From Bacteroidales bacterium (GTDB lineage: Bacteria; Bacteroidota; Bacteroidia; Bacteroidales; UBA932), in contig JAQYTJ010000036.1 in assembly GCA_028724885.1 (NCBI GenBank), positions 62,001 to 126,000 on the forward strand: a DNA stretch of 64,000 bases, written 5' to 3'. Shown here one piece after another: positions 53,131 through 62,456 of this stretch. The notes under the pieces are model-generated. The model was not told the origin of the DNA. It saw only the letters and a program-made list of their open reading frames with translations, and ran no database searches. Position numbers and translations under genes: made by a program. Numbering within the stretch: the stretch's first letter is position 1; every line of letters begins with the position of its first letter.

Positions 53131-55986
53131 ATGGACCAGCGGCAGACTGAATTTCTTAAGAAAATAAGCACTTTCATTCCAAAAGAAAGGATTTATGCCG
53201 ATGCCTTGAAATGCCTTGCATGGGGAACTGATGCGGGGTTTTATCGTCTGACACCGCAAATAGTCGTGCGGTCGGACAATGAGGAGGAAGTGTCCCGATT
53301 GCTGAAAGAGGCTTCCGGAATGAGCGTCCCCGTGACTTTCAGAGCGGCTGGTACAAGCCTTTCGGGGCAGGCGATTACTGATTCGGTTCTCATAGTCGCT
53401 GGAAAACACTGGGAGAAGTATTCACTGTCTCCTGACAAAAAGACTATCACGATGCAGCCTGGACTCGTGGGTGGCCAAGTTAACAAGATTCTTGCGCAGT
53501 TCGGCCGATATTTCGGGCCGGATCCGGCATCGGTGAACAGTTGCATGGTGGGCGGAATAGTGATGAACAATGCGTCCGGCATGAGCTGCGGCACGCATGC
53601 GAACAGCGACAAGGAACTGCTCTCGGCGAGGATTGTGTTTGCCAATGGAACTGTGCTGGACACTTCGTCGAGAGATAGCCGCAAGGCTTTCTACGACGAG
53701 CATGGGGACTTCTTGCGTGCGATAGAGGCTTTAAGAGACGAGATTCGTGCAGACAAGGAACTCACGGACCGAATTAATTATAAATATTCAATCAAGAACG
53801 TCACTGGGCTCAATATTCTGCCTTTTGTGCGCTTCGACGATCCGTTCGACATCATAACTCATCTGCTGGCTGGCTCCGAGGGCACTCTGGCCTTCCTTAG
53901 CCAAGTCACTATGAAGACGCTTCCGTTGTCCAGTCTCAGGGCTAGCGCCATGATATATTTCTCTGACATTCGGGAGGCGGCAAGGGTAGTCGTATCCCTT
54001 AAAGAGATGAGCGTCAATGCGGTGGAGCTTCTGGATAAGCGTTCCTTGGCTTCAATGAACGATACGACGGGCCCGAATCTTACAGCTCTGCTGATTGAGA
54101 CCAGGGCAGACTCTGAGGAAGAACTTCATCAGCATATTCAGGAAATAACGTCCATCATCGATGGCTTCAAAACTTACGTTCCGTTCAAGTTCACGGAGGA
54201 TCCGGCTGTATATTCAAAATACTGGGCTATCCGTTCCGGAATATTCCCTTCGGTCGGAGGCATGAGGCGTATTGGCACCACCTGCCTCATCGAGGACGTA
54301 GCTTTCCATATTCAGGATTTGCCGAATGCCACTGCCGATCTTTCCGATTTGCTGGACAAGCACGGCTATGACGATTCTTGCATCTACGGCCATGCTCTGG
54401 AAGGGAATTTCCATTTCATTATCAATCAGGCATTTGATTCACAGAAAGAAGTCGATCGCTACAAGGCTATGATTCAGGATCTCGTGCATCTGGTTGTGGA
54501 TAAATACGATGGGTCGCTGAAGGCTGAGCATGGGACAGGGCGGAACATGGCTCCATTCGTGAAATACGAGTGGGGCGAGAAGGCATATTCGCTGATGAAA
54601 CGAGTGAAGGCTTTATTCGATCCATTGGAAATATTGAATCCTGGTGTTATATTTAATGATGATCCTGAGTGTTATGTGCGTGATTTTAAGGCTCTTCCAG
54701 CGCTAAATGGGCGTTGGGAAGAAAAGCTGGAGAAGATCAACAAGTGCATAGAGTGCGGTTTTTGCGAGGTGAATTGCGTGTCCTGCGGATTCACCATGTC
54801 GGCGCGGACTAGGATAGTGGCGAGGCGTGAGATGGAGAGGCTCAGGCTGCTTTCAGAGAAAGGCGATGCTGATGCGGCTGGGAGGCTGAGGATATTGGAA
54901 AAGGAATATGCTTACGATGGTGATAGGACGTGCGCCGGAGATGGATTGTGTTCTATGTCCTGCCCTATGGGCATAAATGTGGCAGACCTCACGCACGAGA
55001 TTCGCAGGGAAGTCCTTCCGTCCCATACAGGCGGTCGTTCCCTAGGCATGTTTGCGGCGAAGCATTTCGCCGGTGTCAAGTCCTTGATTCGTTTCCTGCT
55101 GGGCTCGGCAAGACTGGGCGAAAATGTTTTGGGAACGCATGCCATGAAGGGTCTTTGCCGCTGGCTTCACGATTCGTTCGGCATCATGCTCTGGACTCCG
55201 TCCACTCCCGGCCCATATAAGATTCCGAAAGAAATCATCTCCGCTAATTCATCCGCCGAGTCCAATCAGGTGACGAAGCTCGAAATCTTAAAGGTCGTGT
55301 ATATTCCTAGCTGCATGAATCAGATGATGGGAATGCCGCTGCACAGCTCATTCAAGAGGCCTCTGGTGGAGGAAACTTGCGAACTGCTGCGAAAAGCTAA
55401 CTGCGAAGTCATATTCCCGGAGAATATGTCGAAGCTTTGTTGCGGGACCATCTGGGAGAGCAAAGGAATGCCGGATGTGGCTTCGATGAAGCTCAAGGAG
55501 ATGAAGGATGCAATCTGGAAGGCATCCCAGGAGGGGAGACTGCCGGTTCTCTGCGATCAGAGCCCATGCCTGCATCATCTTAGGCAGCATATTCATGACA
55601 TGGATTTGTACGAGCCGGCTGAATTCATTTATAAATTCTTGAAAGATAGGCTTGAATTCCATAAGACTGACGAGCCGGTGCCTGTGCATCTTACCTGCTC
55701 CACGAGGCTGATGAAGGTCGATGAAACTTTCGTCAGGCTGGCATCGCTGTGCTCTAGCAAAGTCATTGTTCCAGAGGGTGTTGGCTGCTGCGCCTTTGCC
55801 GGTGACAAGGGCATGTCCTATCCGGAGCTGAATGCTTATGCGCTTAGGAAGCTTCGCGAGCAGGTGAAAGACTGCAAGGTGGGATATTCGAATAGCCGTA
55901 CCTGCGAGATTGGTCTCGCCACCAATTCCGGCATCCCGTATGTCTCGATCGTCTATCTCGTGAACTCTTGCACAACCGCTAGATAA
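53131..55986 (+). CDS. FAD-linked oxidase / Fe-S fusion protein (D-lactate or glycolate dehydrogenase type)
   Basis: The 951-residue protein fuses a GlcD-type flavin domain (PCMH fold about 40-220 with FRAAGTSLSGQA and PDPASVNSCMVGGIVMNNASG; C-terminal FAD-oxidase domain to about 510) to a GlpC-type part. The latter has ferredoxin-like Cys clusters CIECGFCEVNC near 538 and CAGDGLCSMSCPMG near 600, and two CCG motifs, LCCGT near 769 and GCCAFAGDKG near 884. Such fusions oxidise D-lactate, glycolate or 2-hydroxyglutarate and pass electrons to quinone at the inner membrane. D-lactate is the usual guess in Bacteroidales. It is a single gene convergent with the amidase gene. Confidence 0.88.
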   Translation: MDQRQTEFLKKISTFIPKERIYADALKCLAWGTDAGFYRLTPQIVVRSDNEEEVSRLLKEASGMSVPVTFRAAGTSLSGQAITDSVLIVAGKHWEKYSLSPDKKTITMQPGLVGGQVNKILAQFGRYFGPDPASVNSCMVGGIVMNNASGMSCGTHANSDKELLSARIVFANGTVLDTSSRDSRKAFYDEHGDFLRAIEALRDEIRADKELTDRINYKYSIKNVTGLNILPFVRFDDPFDIITHLLAGSEGTLAFLSQVTMKTLPLSSLRASAMIYFSDIREAARVVVSLKEMSVNAVELLDKRSLASMNDTTGPNLTALLIETRADSEEELHQHIQEITSIIDGFKTYVPFKFTEDPAVYSKYWAIRSGIFPSVGGMRRIGTTCLIEDVAFHIQDLPNATADLSDLLDKHGYDDSCIYGHALEGNFHFIINQAFDSQKEVDRYKAMIQDLVHLVVDKYDGSLKAEHGTGRNMAPFVKYEWGEKAYSLMKRVKALFDPLEILNPGVIFNDDPECYVRDFKALPALNGRWEEKLEKINKCIECGFCEVNCVSCGFTMSARTRIVARREMERLRLLSEKGDADAAGRLRILEKEYAYDGDRTCAGDGLCSMSCPMGINVADLTHEIRREVLPSHTGGRSLGMFAAKHFAGVKSLIRFLLGSARLGENVLGTHAMKGLCRWLHDSFGIMLWTPSTPGPYKIPKEIISANSSAESNQVTKLEILKVVYIPSCMNQMMGMPLHSSFKRPLVEETCELLRKANCEVIFPENMSKLCCGTIWESKGMPDVASMKLKEMKDAIWKASQEGRLPVLCDQSPCLHHLRQHIHDMDLYEPAEFIYKFLKDRLEFHKTDEPVPVHLTCSTRLMKVDETFVRLASLCSSKVIVPEGVGCCAFAGDKGMSYPELNAYALRKLREQVKDCKVGYSNSRTCEIGLATNSGIPYVSIVYLVNSCTTAR

Positions 55987-56041
55987 ATCACCTTGCAGGA
56001 AAAACGGCCACAGAGGATGATCCGTAGTTGTGATGTAGAAA

Positions 56042-56683
56042 TCATTGAATATCTTGCAGCGCAGGGGAGAGCATCATGTCGCGTGGATTTGTGCCAGGGA
56101 CATCTTGTGGAATAGGCACTCCCATCTTGGCGAATAGCTTGACCCAGTATGCAGGATATTCGCCATCTGCCCCTTTGAAGTTCATGGGCTTATTCTCGAA
56201 GACATATTCATTTCCTGCGAAGTAGCTGTCTCGTACCAGCTCGGAGCAGTAGCAGGCACCATTGTCTGGCAGAAAGTTGAAATCGTAAGGTTGGCCGAGG
56301 CGCTGCTTGGCGTTCCGAACATACTTTCGGGCAGGTTTGTTGTCCTTCAATCGCTTGTAAATCAGTACGGGCTTAGTGCCGTCATGGCGAGTGAAATCCT
56401 GAACCAGCGTGTCTAGAGGATGCCTGTCCACGCCGTGCTTGATTGTCGCATCGAGCACGTAAACTGAGTCGCCGGAAACATCTATGATTCCGACATGAAC
56501 TATCTCCAAGGTGTCCTCCGGGCCTGTAGCGGCAGCGATTGCGCTGGACATAGAAGAGTCTGGCATGTCCTTATGCAGCCCTACGAATACGAGGTCTCCA
56601 GTCTGGAGGAGAGTCTTCGGCGCCTGAGAGCATGCGCACAGCAGAGCTAATGCTAATAATAGTGTTGTTCTTTTGGTTGTCAT
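56042..56683 (-). CDS. YiiX-like permuted papain-fold lipoprotein
   Basis: The 213-residue lipoprotein (lipobox Cys in LLCACSQ) resembles YiiX/YebB permuted NlpC/P60-type cysteine hydrolases. It opens LLQTGDLVFVG, has the catalytic His in EIVHVGIIDV near 84 and the catalytic Cys in GACYCSELVRDSYF near 146-152. These enzymes act on amide bonds in peptidoglycan or lipidated proteins; the substrate is not predictable. It ends 54 bp from the stop of the convergent oxidoreductase gene and begins 12 bp after the Gfo/Idh gene, so the two minus-strand genes are likely cotranscribed. Confidence 0.82.
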   Translation of the reverse strand: MTTKRTTLLLALALLCACSQAPKTLLQTGDLVFVGLHKDMPDSSMSSAIAAATGPEDTLEIVHVGIIDVSGDSVYVLDATIKHGVDRHPLDTLVQDFTRHDGTKPVLIYKRLKDNKPARKYVRNAKQRLGQPYDFNFLPDNGACYCSELVRDSYFAGNEYVFENKPMNFKGADGEYPAYWVKLFAKMGVPIPQDVPGTNPRDMMLSPALQDIQ

Positions 56684-56695
56684 ACGGATCGTTAT

Positions 56696-57790
56696 TCAAA
56701 ATTTATCTGCTGGAAAGGCAATGCCGGTCTGGTGGCGGATTTCTTCCATTATGCGAGCTGTGGCAAGGGAATTCTCCAGAGAATTATTCTCCGACTCAAT
56801 CTTGCCGGACTGAAGCACGTTAATGAATTCTCTGAACTCACACTGGTACTCGTCAGCGTCACGTGGCACTGTTATGTCCACGGCCTCCGGCATTCCAGAC
56901 CGCCCAGAAGTGGGCGCCCCTCTTTTCGTAAACGTAACGTCCCGAGTGATATGAATCTGATCCAGGGAGATAATCCCCGCATCGCAGGAAATCTCCGTAC
57001 GCAGCAGCGAGTCGGCAATCTTGGAGTACATGACCTCAGCACTCATGCCCTCATATTCAAAAATCACATTTCCCTGCAGGTCGATAGGCTTAGGCCCGTT
57101 TGCCGTTGGCACATCGCAACTCGTTACCTTCGCTGTCAACCCTTTCGGCTCTCCGAAAAGCACGACCATTGGGTAAATAGTATATATTCCTACATCCATC
57201 AGAGCCCCTCCGGAGCAGTCTGGATTGAAAGAACTAGGTACGTTCTGAGAATTCGCTTCCGGAACCGGGCTTTTTGAGCTGTGGCTTGCAAGAATCTGCT
57301 TCAGAAGGTCATATTTCGAGGAATATTGGCAATATGTCGCCGAATAGTGCCTCACTCCGCCAATCCGCCTGACCTCTTTCTGAACATTGAGGAAATTAGG
57401 GCTCAGCGTCGATATCATCGCCTCCATCAGCATTACCCTGTTCCTTCGAGCCGCGTCAATCATTTCCTCCACTTCAGCAGCATTAGAAGCCAGTGGCTTC
57501 TCACACATGACGTGTTTGCCGTGCTCCATGCATCTAACCGCCAAGTCTCTATGAGTCTCATTCGGAGTCCCGATGTATATGGCATCGATGTCAGGGTCCG
57601 ATGCCATTGCGTCCACGTCTGTGAACGTCCTTGGAATATTATGCCTTGCCGCAAAGTCTGCGGCCTTGTCTTCGCTCCTGGAGCATATCGCAGCTGCCTC
57701 GAAACGAGGCTCCAGAACAGCTCCTTTCAACACCCAGTCGGTGATTCTCCCTGTCCCGACCAAGCCAAATCTAACTTTTCGCATATTCAT
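56696..57790 (-). CDS. Gfo/Idh/MocA-family NAD(P)-dependent oxidoreductase
   Basis: The 364-residue cytoplasmic enzyme begins with the Rossmann motif FGLVGTGRITDW and has the family EKP motif in HVMCEKPLASNAAEVEEM near residues 94-111. The C-terminal beta-sheet domain contains CSGGALMDVGIYTIYPMVVL, whose DVGxY-x-x-Y carries the usual catalytic Asp region. The family oxidises or reduces sugars and related alcohols; similarity in layout to trans-dihydrobenzenediol dehydrogenase-type members is possible but the substrate is unknown. It is divergent from the TonB-receptor gene and shares its regulatory gap. An ATG two codons later is equally possible. Confidence 0.88.
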   Translation of the reverse strand: MNMRKVRFGLVGTGRITDWVLKGAVLEPRFEAAAICSRSEDKAADFAARHNIPRTFTDVDAMASDPDIDAIYIGTPNETHRDLAVRCMEHGKHVMCEKPLASNAAEVEEMIDAARRNRVMLMEAMISTLSPNFLNVQKEVRRIGGVRHYSATYCQYSSKYDLLKQILASHSSKSPVPEANSQNVPSSFNPDCSGGALMDVGIYTIYPMVVLFGEPKGLTAKVTSCDVPTANGPKPIDLQGNVIFEYEGMSAEVMYSKIADSLLRTEISCDAGIISLDQIHITRDVTFTKRGAPTSGRSGMPEAVDITVPRDADEYQCEFREFINVLQSGKIESENNSLENSLATARIMEEIRHQTGIAFPADKF

Positions 57791-57826
57791 GAATGATTGT
57801 CGTTTCGAAGTTAGTGAATTTTTTTA

Positions 57827-57876
57827 TGTAACCTGGTTGTAACAGCCATGTAAACTGAATGTAACCATACTGTATA
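57827..57876 (+). promoter_or_regulatory. Five 11-bp-spaced TGTAAC repeats (PhoB/OmpR-type binding array)
   Basis: TGTAAC starts at 57827, 57838 and 57860, TGTAAA at 57849 and TGTATA at 57871, all exactly 11 bp apart. One-turn direct repeats of this kind are the binding pattern of OmpR/PhoB winged-helix regulators. The E. coli Pho box is a TGTCA repeat with the same 11-bp period. The array lies between divergent genes, with its last unit 22 bp before the -7 box of the receptor gene, the correct place for an activator. Confidence 0.75.
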
Positions 57877-57897
57877 ATGGAAGTAATAATTCAGGCA

Positions 57898-57905
57898 TAT
57901 TTTTG
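57898..57905 (+). promoter_or_regulatory. -7 box (TATTTTTG) of the TonB-receptor operon
   Basis: A perfect TAnnTTTG match 23 bp before the ATG at 57929. There is no -33 TTTG at the normal distance; the repeat array occupies that position, as at activator-dependent promoters. Confidence 0.65.
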
Positions 57906-57928
57906 CGTCAAGAAAATTTGAAAGGTTA

Positions 57929-60766
57929 ATGGGCATTTTGAAAAGATTCTGCGTCATTCTCGCCATGCTGGCAGTAGCTACGCAATCCATAGCTGCGGAT
58001 GACGACAGGACATCGCCAGGGGCCAATCTCGCCCCTGCAGACATCAAAGGAAGGATCACTGATAGCAGCACAGGCGAACCTCTGATCGGTGCGGCAATAA
58101 TCGTAGAAGGGGAGAGCATTGCGGCAATCTCGGACTTGGATGGGAATTTCGTCCTGAGCGGCCTTGTCCCAGGGAAGATTTACAATCTGGAAATAAGCTA
58201 CGTGGGCAGCAAGACAGCCTATCTACAAGGAATCAAGGCGCTGAACGAGGCGGAACCATTACTCGTCAAGCTTGAGCCTGACACCCAGGCGCTTAGCGGG
58301 GCAACGGTGACAGGTTTCAAAAGAAGCGGAACCGAACTGTCAGTCGTCCAAGGCATTAAGAACAGCGATTTCGTGGTAAGCGGAATCTCCGCCCAGGAAA
58401 TAGTGAGGTCTCAGGACAGCGACGCAGGCCAGGTAATCAGGAGAATCCCCGGAATTAGCCTGATAGAGGACAAATTCGTGATGGTGCGCGGTCTGTCTCA
58501 ACGATATAACAACGTCTGGATCAATGGAGGAGTAGCCCCCAGCAGCGAGGCAGATTCCAGAGCCTTTTCATTTGACATAATCCCCTCGTCCCAGCTTGAG
58601 AACCTGGAAATAGTAAAGACACCATCGCCTGAATATCCTGCCGATTATTCAGGTGGGTTCATATCCATAACGACCAAAGACATTCCTGCCAAGAATTCCA
58701 CCGAGATAATGCTCGGAAGCGGTTGGAACACAACGGCAACTTTCCATGATTTTCTCCAAGGGAAGGCTTCTGGAACCGATTTTCTCGGTTTCGACGACGG
58801 CATGAGGAATTTGGACGGCGGAATGAACGCAAAACTTAAGACGCACTCGATGGGCGTTGACATAAATAATAACGGCTTCAATAACGATTGGAGAGTGAAA
58901 GAAAGCACTCCGCTGGGAGACATAAGAGCCTCTGCGTCATTTGCCAGGAGATGGGATGCTTCAAAAGGGACTTTCGGCTTGACTACAGCCATGAACTATA
59001 CTAATGTCAGCAGGAGATTCGAGAATATGGCGAATAACCTCTACGGAGTTTACGACTCGAAGAGAGACCGCTCGAATTACCTTAGATTTTCAACCGATGA
59101 CCAGTATAACAAGAACGTGCGTGCTGGCGTTTTGCTGAATCTGTCCTATCTGACATTGGACGGGAATACCAAGATTCAATTCAAGAATATATTAAATCAG
59201 CTTGGAAACAGCCGTTATACCTGGAGGGAAGGAGTGAGCGCCCAGTCGGACCAGCAGCACTCGGCTGAATATTACTACAGCAGCAGGACGACGTATAATG
59301 CCCAGCTCACAGGGAAGCACACCATTGGAGACAACGGGCTGGACTGGAGCCTGAGCTATTCATTTGCCGGGAAAAATGTCCCTGACAGAAAAATGTACCT
59401 TCTGAATGACTCTGCGGAGACAGGAACCATCCAGATTGCTAATGGGAACGACATGCAGCGACAATGGACTAGGCTGCGTGAACACATAATGTCTCTTTCG
59501 GTTAATGACGAACAGAAGCTAAAGGTGGGGGACTGGTCACCTACGCTCAAGACGGGAATATATTCAGAATATAGGACCAGAGAATATCTCACTCGCGACT
59601 TGATATATTCTTGGGACCCCAGTAATAACACTCTGCCCGCAGGCTTCAGGAATATGGACATCACTGAGCTTCTTAGCAATTCTGAATATTTCGGGCCAGA
59701 CAAGTTCTATATGATTGACGAACCCCACATGAGGAATAATTACGACGGAAAGGACTATCTGGTGGCAGGTTATTTGGCAGCCATTATGCCATTTGGAAAA
59801 TTCAATGTTCATGCAGGAGTGCGCTACGAGTGGAACCACATGGTGCTTACGAACAACACTAGAGACAACGCAAAAAGCCCATTCGATCATAAATATAATA
59901 CCTCTGACCTATTCCCGTCAGTTAATATGACGTACCGCTTCAGCGAGAAGCACCAGGTGCGTATTTCCTATGGGTATAGCATCAACCGGCCTGAATTCCG
60001 AGAGGTTTCCCCATCGGTATTCTACGACTTCGACCTGGCTTCCAACGTACAAGGAAACACCGAACTTGATCCTTGCTACATCTATAATGGAGACTTGCGC
60101 TACGAGTTCTACCCTTCGCGGGGAGAGACCATTTCTGTAGCGTTTTTCTATAAATATTTCGACTCGCCGATAGAATGGACATACACGGTGACTGGTGGAA
60201 CCGACCTGGTGTATTCCTATTTGAATGCAAAGAGTGCTTCCAGCAAAGGCATCGAGCTAGATTTCAAGAAAAGCCTCAATTTCATTGGCCTGAAGAACTT
60301 CAGCCTTGCCTTGAACGGAGCCATTATAGATAGCGACGTAAAGTTCCCGAAAGGGTCGAAAGAGGAAAACAGGCCTATGCAGGGACAATCCCCTTATCTG
60401 GTGAATGCTGGAATATTCTATCACAATGACGCTCTGGCTCTTGACTGTGCAGTGCTCTATAATAGGATTGGGAAAAGAATCATAGGCGTAGGACGCTCAG
60501 AGGGTTCTACATCGGATAACGAGTCGCTGAGGGTTCCTGATTCATATGAGATGCCAAGGGACGTGATAGATATTTCATTATCGAAGAGTTTCGGAAAGCA
60601 TTTCGGAGCAAAGCTGACAGTCCGAGACTTGCTTGCTGAAGACGTGAATTACAAGCAGTTTGCGAAAGTTTATTTTCCTGACGGCACCATGAAGAAAGTT
60701 GAGGAGCTTACTAGGAATTACAAGCCTGGAACTACCTTTTTGGCGAGCTTGACGTATAAGTTTTAA
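57929..60766 (+). CDS. TonB-dependent outer membrane receptor
   Basis: The 945-residue receptor has a signal peptide (FCVILAMLAVATQSIAA), a carboxypeptidase-D-regulatory-like domain (about 33-115: IKGRITDSSTGEPLIGAAII), a plug (about 140-245: VVSGISAQEIVRSQDSDAGQ, VRGLSQRYNNVWINGG) and a 22-strand barrel ending in the typical FLASLTYKF with terminal Phe. It imports a ligand too large for porins, with energy from TonB. There is no SusD-like partner; instead a beta-helix lipoprotein gene follows. The upstream 11-bp repeat array suggests induction by a PhoB-type regulator, so a phosphorus- or metal-limitation response is possible. Confidence 0.92.
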   Translation: MGILKRFCVILAMLAVATQSIAADDDRTSPGANLAPADIKGRITDSSTGEPLIGAAIIVEGESIAAISDLDGNFVLSGLVPGKIYNLEISYVGSKTAYLQGIKALNEAEPLLVKLEPDTQALSGATVTGFKRSGTELSVVQGIKNSDFVVSGISAQEIVRSQDSDAGQVIRRIPGISLIEDKFVMVRGLSQRYNNVWINGGVAPSSEADSRAFSFDIIPSSQLENLEIVKTPSPEYPADYSGGFISITTKDIPAKNSTEIMLGSGWNTTATFHDFLQGKASGTDFLGFDDGMRNLDGGMNAKLKTHSMGVDINNNGFNNDWRVKESTPLGDIRASASFARRWDASKGTFGLTTAMNYTNVSRRFENMANNLYGVYDSKRDRSNYLRFSTDDQYNKNVRAGVLLNLSYLTLDGNTKIQFKNILNQLGNSRYTWREGVSAQSDQQHSAEYYYSSRTTYNAQLTGKHTIGDNGLDWSLSYSFAGKNVPDRKMYLLNDSAETGTIQIANGNDMQRQWTRLREHIMSLSVNDEQKLKVGDWSPTLKTGIYSEYRTREYLTRDLIYSWDPSNNTLPAGFRNMDITELLSNSEYFGPDKFYMIDEPHMRNNYDGKDYLVAGYLAAIMPFGKFNVHAGVRYEWNHMVLTNNTRDNAKSPFDHKYNTSDLFPSVNMTYRFSEKHQVRISYGYSINRPEFREVSPSVFYDFDLASNVQGNTELDPCYIYNGDLRYEFYPSRGETISVAFFYKYFDSPIEWTYTVTGGTDLVYSYLNAKSASSKGIELDFKKSLNFIGLKNFSLALNGAIIDSDVKFPKGSKEENRPMQGQSPYLVNAGIFYHNDALALDCAVLYNRIGKRIIGVGRSEGSTSDNESLRVPDSYEMPRDVIDISLSKSFGKHFGAKLTVRDLLAEDVNYKQFAKVYFPDGTMKKVEELTRNYKPGTTFLASLTYKF

Positions 60767-60797
60767 TTGACACCAATAACAATTAATGTATCAAACA

Positions 60798-62342
60798 ATG
60801 AAACTGAAAAATTTTGGAATTTCCGGATGCATGAGCATCCTGGCAATGGCATTCTGCCTTACATCTTGCGGAGATGATGGCAAAGACAATCCCGTACAGC
60901 CTGAAAATGAGGCTAAATGGACTACCGATGGCGGATTGAAGGCCTGCGATCATATCCTTTTCTCGAAAGACGGTGATGCCAATGTAGATGACAACGGCAC
61001 CCAGATTGGTAATGGTGACCAGGAGTTCGTGTTCACTGGCAAGCAGACTCTGAAGAAAGGAACATACCTGCTGAAAGGCTGGGTATATATTGCGAATGGG
61101 GCTACGCTTACAATCGAGCCGGGTACTATCTTGAAAGGTGACAAGGAAACCAAAGCGGCGCTGATAGCAGAACGCGGCGGGAAGCTGATCGCCAAGGGAA
61201 CCGCAGACGCACCGATCGTGTTCACATCCGAGCAGGCGAAAGGCAGCCGCAAGCCAGGCGACTGGGGCGGCGTGATCCTTTGTGGGAAAGCAAAGCACAA
61301 TGCTACAGAAGCCCAGATAGAGGGCGGCCCTCGGACGAAACACGGTGGGAACGATGACTCCGACAACTCAGGCGTGCTGAGTTACGTGAGAATAGAGTTC
61401 GCCGGCTATCCGTTCGAGACTGACAAGGAAATCAACGGACTCACCCTTGGGTCGGTAGGAAGCGGCACTCAGATTGATCACGTGCAGGTTTCATTCTCCA
61501 ATGATGATTCTTTCGAGTGGTTCGGCGGCACAGTCAACTGCAAATACCTGATTGCCTACGGCGGCTGGGATGACGATTTCGACACCGATAACGGATTCAG
61601 CGGCAAGGTTCAGTTCTGTCTTTCTATACGCAACAGTAGAATTGCTGACATCTCTCAAAGCAATGGTTTCGAGAGCGATAATAATTCAGGCGGAACCGAT
61701 GCCTCTCCTCACACGACAGCTGTTTTTTCCAATGTCACTTTCATCGGGCCTAAAGCCGTTGATGGCGGATTTCAGAACACTACGGATTACATCGAAGGAG
61801 GTAGCTACAATCCTAATAATGGCTCTGGCCTTGGGAAATTCCAGGCTGGCATGCACCTTCGCCGTAACACTCAGCTCAGCTGCTTCAATTCTGTCATCGT
61901 TGGCTGGCCTATCGGAATCATAATTGATAATCAGAGAGGAGATGCTCAGGGAAATGCTTCAAATGGCAAGCTTAACGTCCAGAATGTGAAGATGATTGAT
62001 TGTGGAATCGTAGGCTCTGATTTCAATAAGACCTATAAAGATAACCTCATCACTGGATTCGATGCCAATGGCAAGGCTATCATTGATGCGACCAAGACCT
62101 CCTTCTCCAGCACTTGGTTCAAGTCCCAGAAGGGCAATGAGGTTGTCGCAAGCTCAGACGGCTGGTTCGACTCGACAGGATATATTCCTACGTCGGGCAG
62201 CCCTCTTCTCTCTGGCGCAGATTTTATGCACTCTTTGGTATCTAGCGGTTTCGACAAAGTTTCATACATAGGAGCTTTCAGCGCTAATGATAACTGGCAT
62301 AAAGGCTGGACGAATTTCGATCCGGAAAATACTGATTATTAA
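60798..62342 (+). CDS. Right-handed beta-helix lipoprotein paired with the TonB receptor
   Basis: The 514-residue protein (ATG 60798; an ATG four codons earlier is possible) has a lipobox Cys in CLTSCGDDG. It is rich in parallel beta-helix turns (GWVYIANGATLTIEPGTILK, GGKLIAKGTADAPIVFTSEQ, DDSFEWFGGTVNCKYLIAYG). DWGGVILCGKA and the Asp-rich GGWDDDFDTDNGFSG could bind a cation. I know of similar proteins next to such receptors in this phylum but not of a tested function. Position 32 bp after the receptor stop indicates one operon; it may capture the ligand at the cell surface. A terminator follows at 62387. Confidence 0.8.
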   Translation: MKLKNFGISGCMSILAMAFCLTSCGDDGKDNPVQPENEAKWTTDGGLKACDHILFSKDGDANVDDNGTQIGNGDQEFVFTGKQTLKKGTYLLKGWVYIANGATLTIEPGTILKGDKETKAALIAERGGKLIAKGTADAPIVFTSEQAKGSRKPGDWGGVILCGKAKHNATEAQIEGGPRTKHGGNDDSDNSGVLSYVRIEFAGYPFETDKEINGLTLGSVGSGTQIDHVQVSFSNDDSFEWFGGTVNCKYLIAYGGWDDDFDTDNGFSGKVQFCLSIRNSRIADISQSNGFESDNNSGGTDASPHTTAVFSNVTFIGPKAVDGGFQNTTDYIEGGSYNPNNGSGLGKFQAGMHLRRNTQLSCFNSVIVGWPIGIIIDNQRGDAQGNASNGKLNVQNVKMIDCGIVGSDFNKTYKDNLITGFDANGKAIIDATKTSFSSTWFKSQKGNEVVASSDGWFDSTGYIPTSGSPLLSGADFMHSLVSSGFDKVSYIGAFSANDNWHKGWTNFDPENTDY

Positions 62343-62386
62343 CCTTTCAAATAAGAAGTACTTCCATAACCTTTAATCAGCAATTG

Positions 62387-62417
62387 GATGGGGAGGGCCG
62401 TGATGGTTCTCCCCATC
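62387..62417 (+). terminator. Terminator of the receptor operon
   Basis: GATGGGGAG (62387-62395) and CTCCCCATC (62409-62417) form a perfect 9-bp stem, followed by ATTATTTTATT. Confidence 0.75.
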
Positions 62418-62441
62418 ATTATTTTATTCGTCATATTTTCT

Positions 62442-62449
62442 TAAATTTG
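62442..62449 (+). promoter_or_regulatory. -7 box (TAAATTTG) 7 bp before the ClC start codon
   Basis: A perfect TAnnTTTG match ending 7 bp before the ATG at 62457. A transcript from here would begin at or next to the ATG, making the message leaderless or nearly so. Confidence 0.55.
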
Positions 62450-62456
62450 CTCAATT

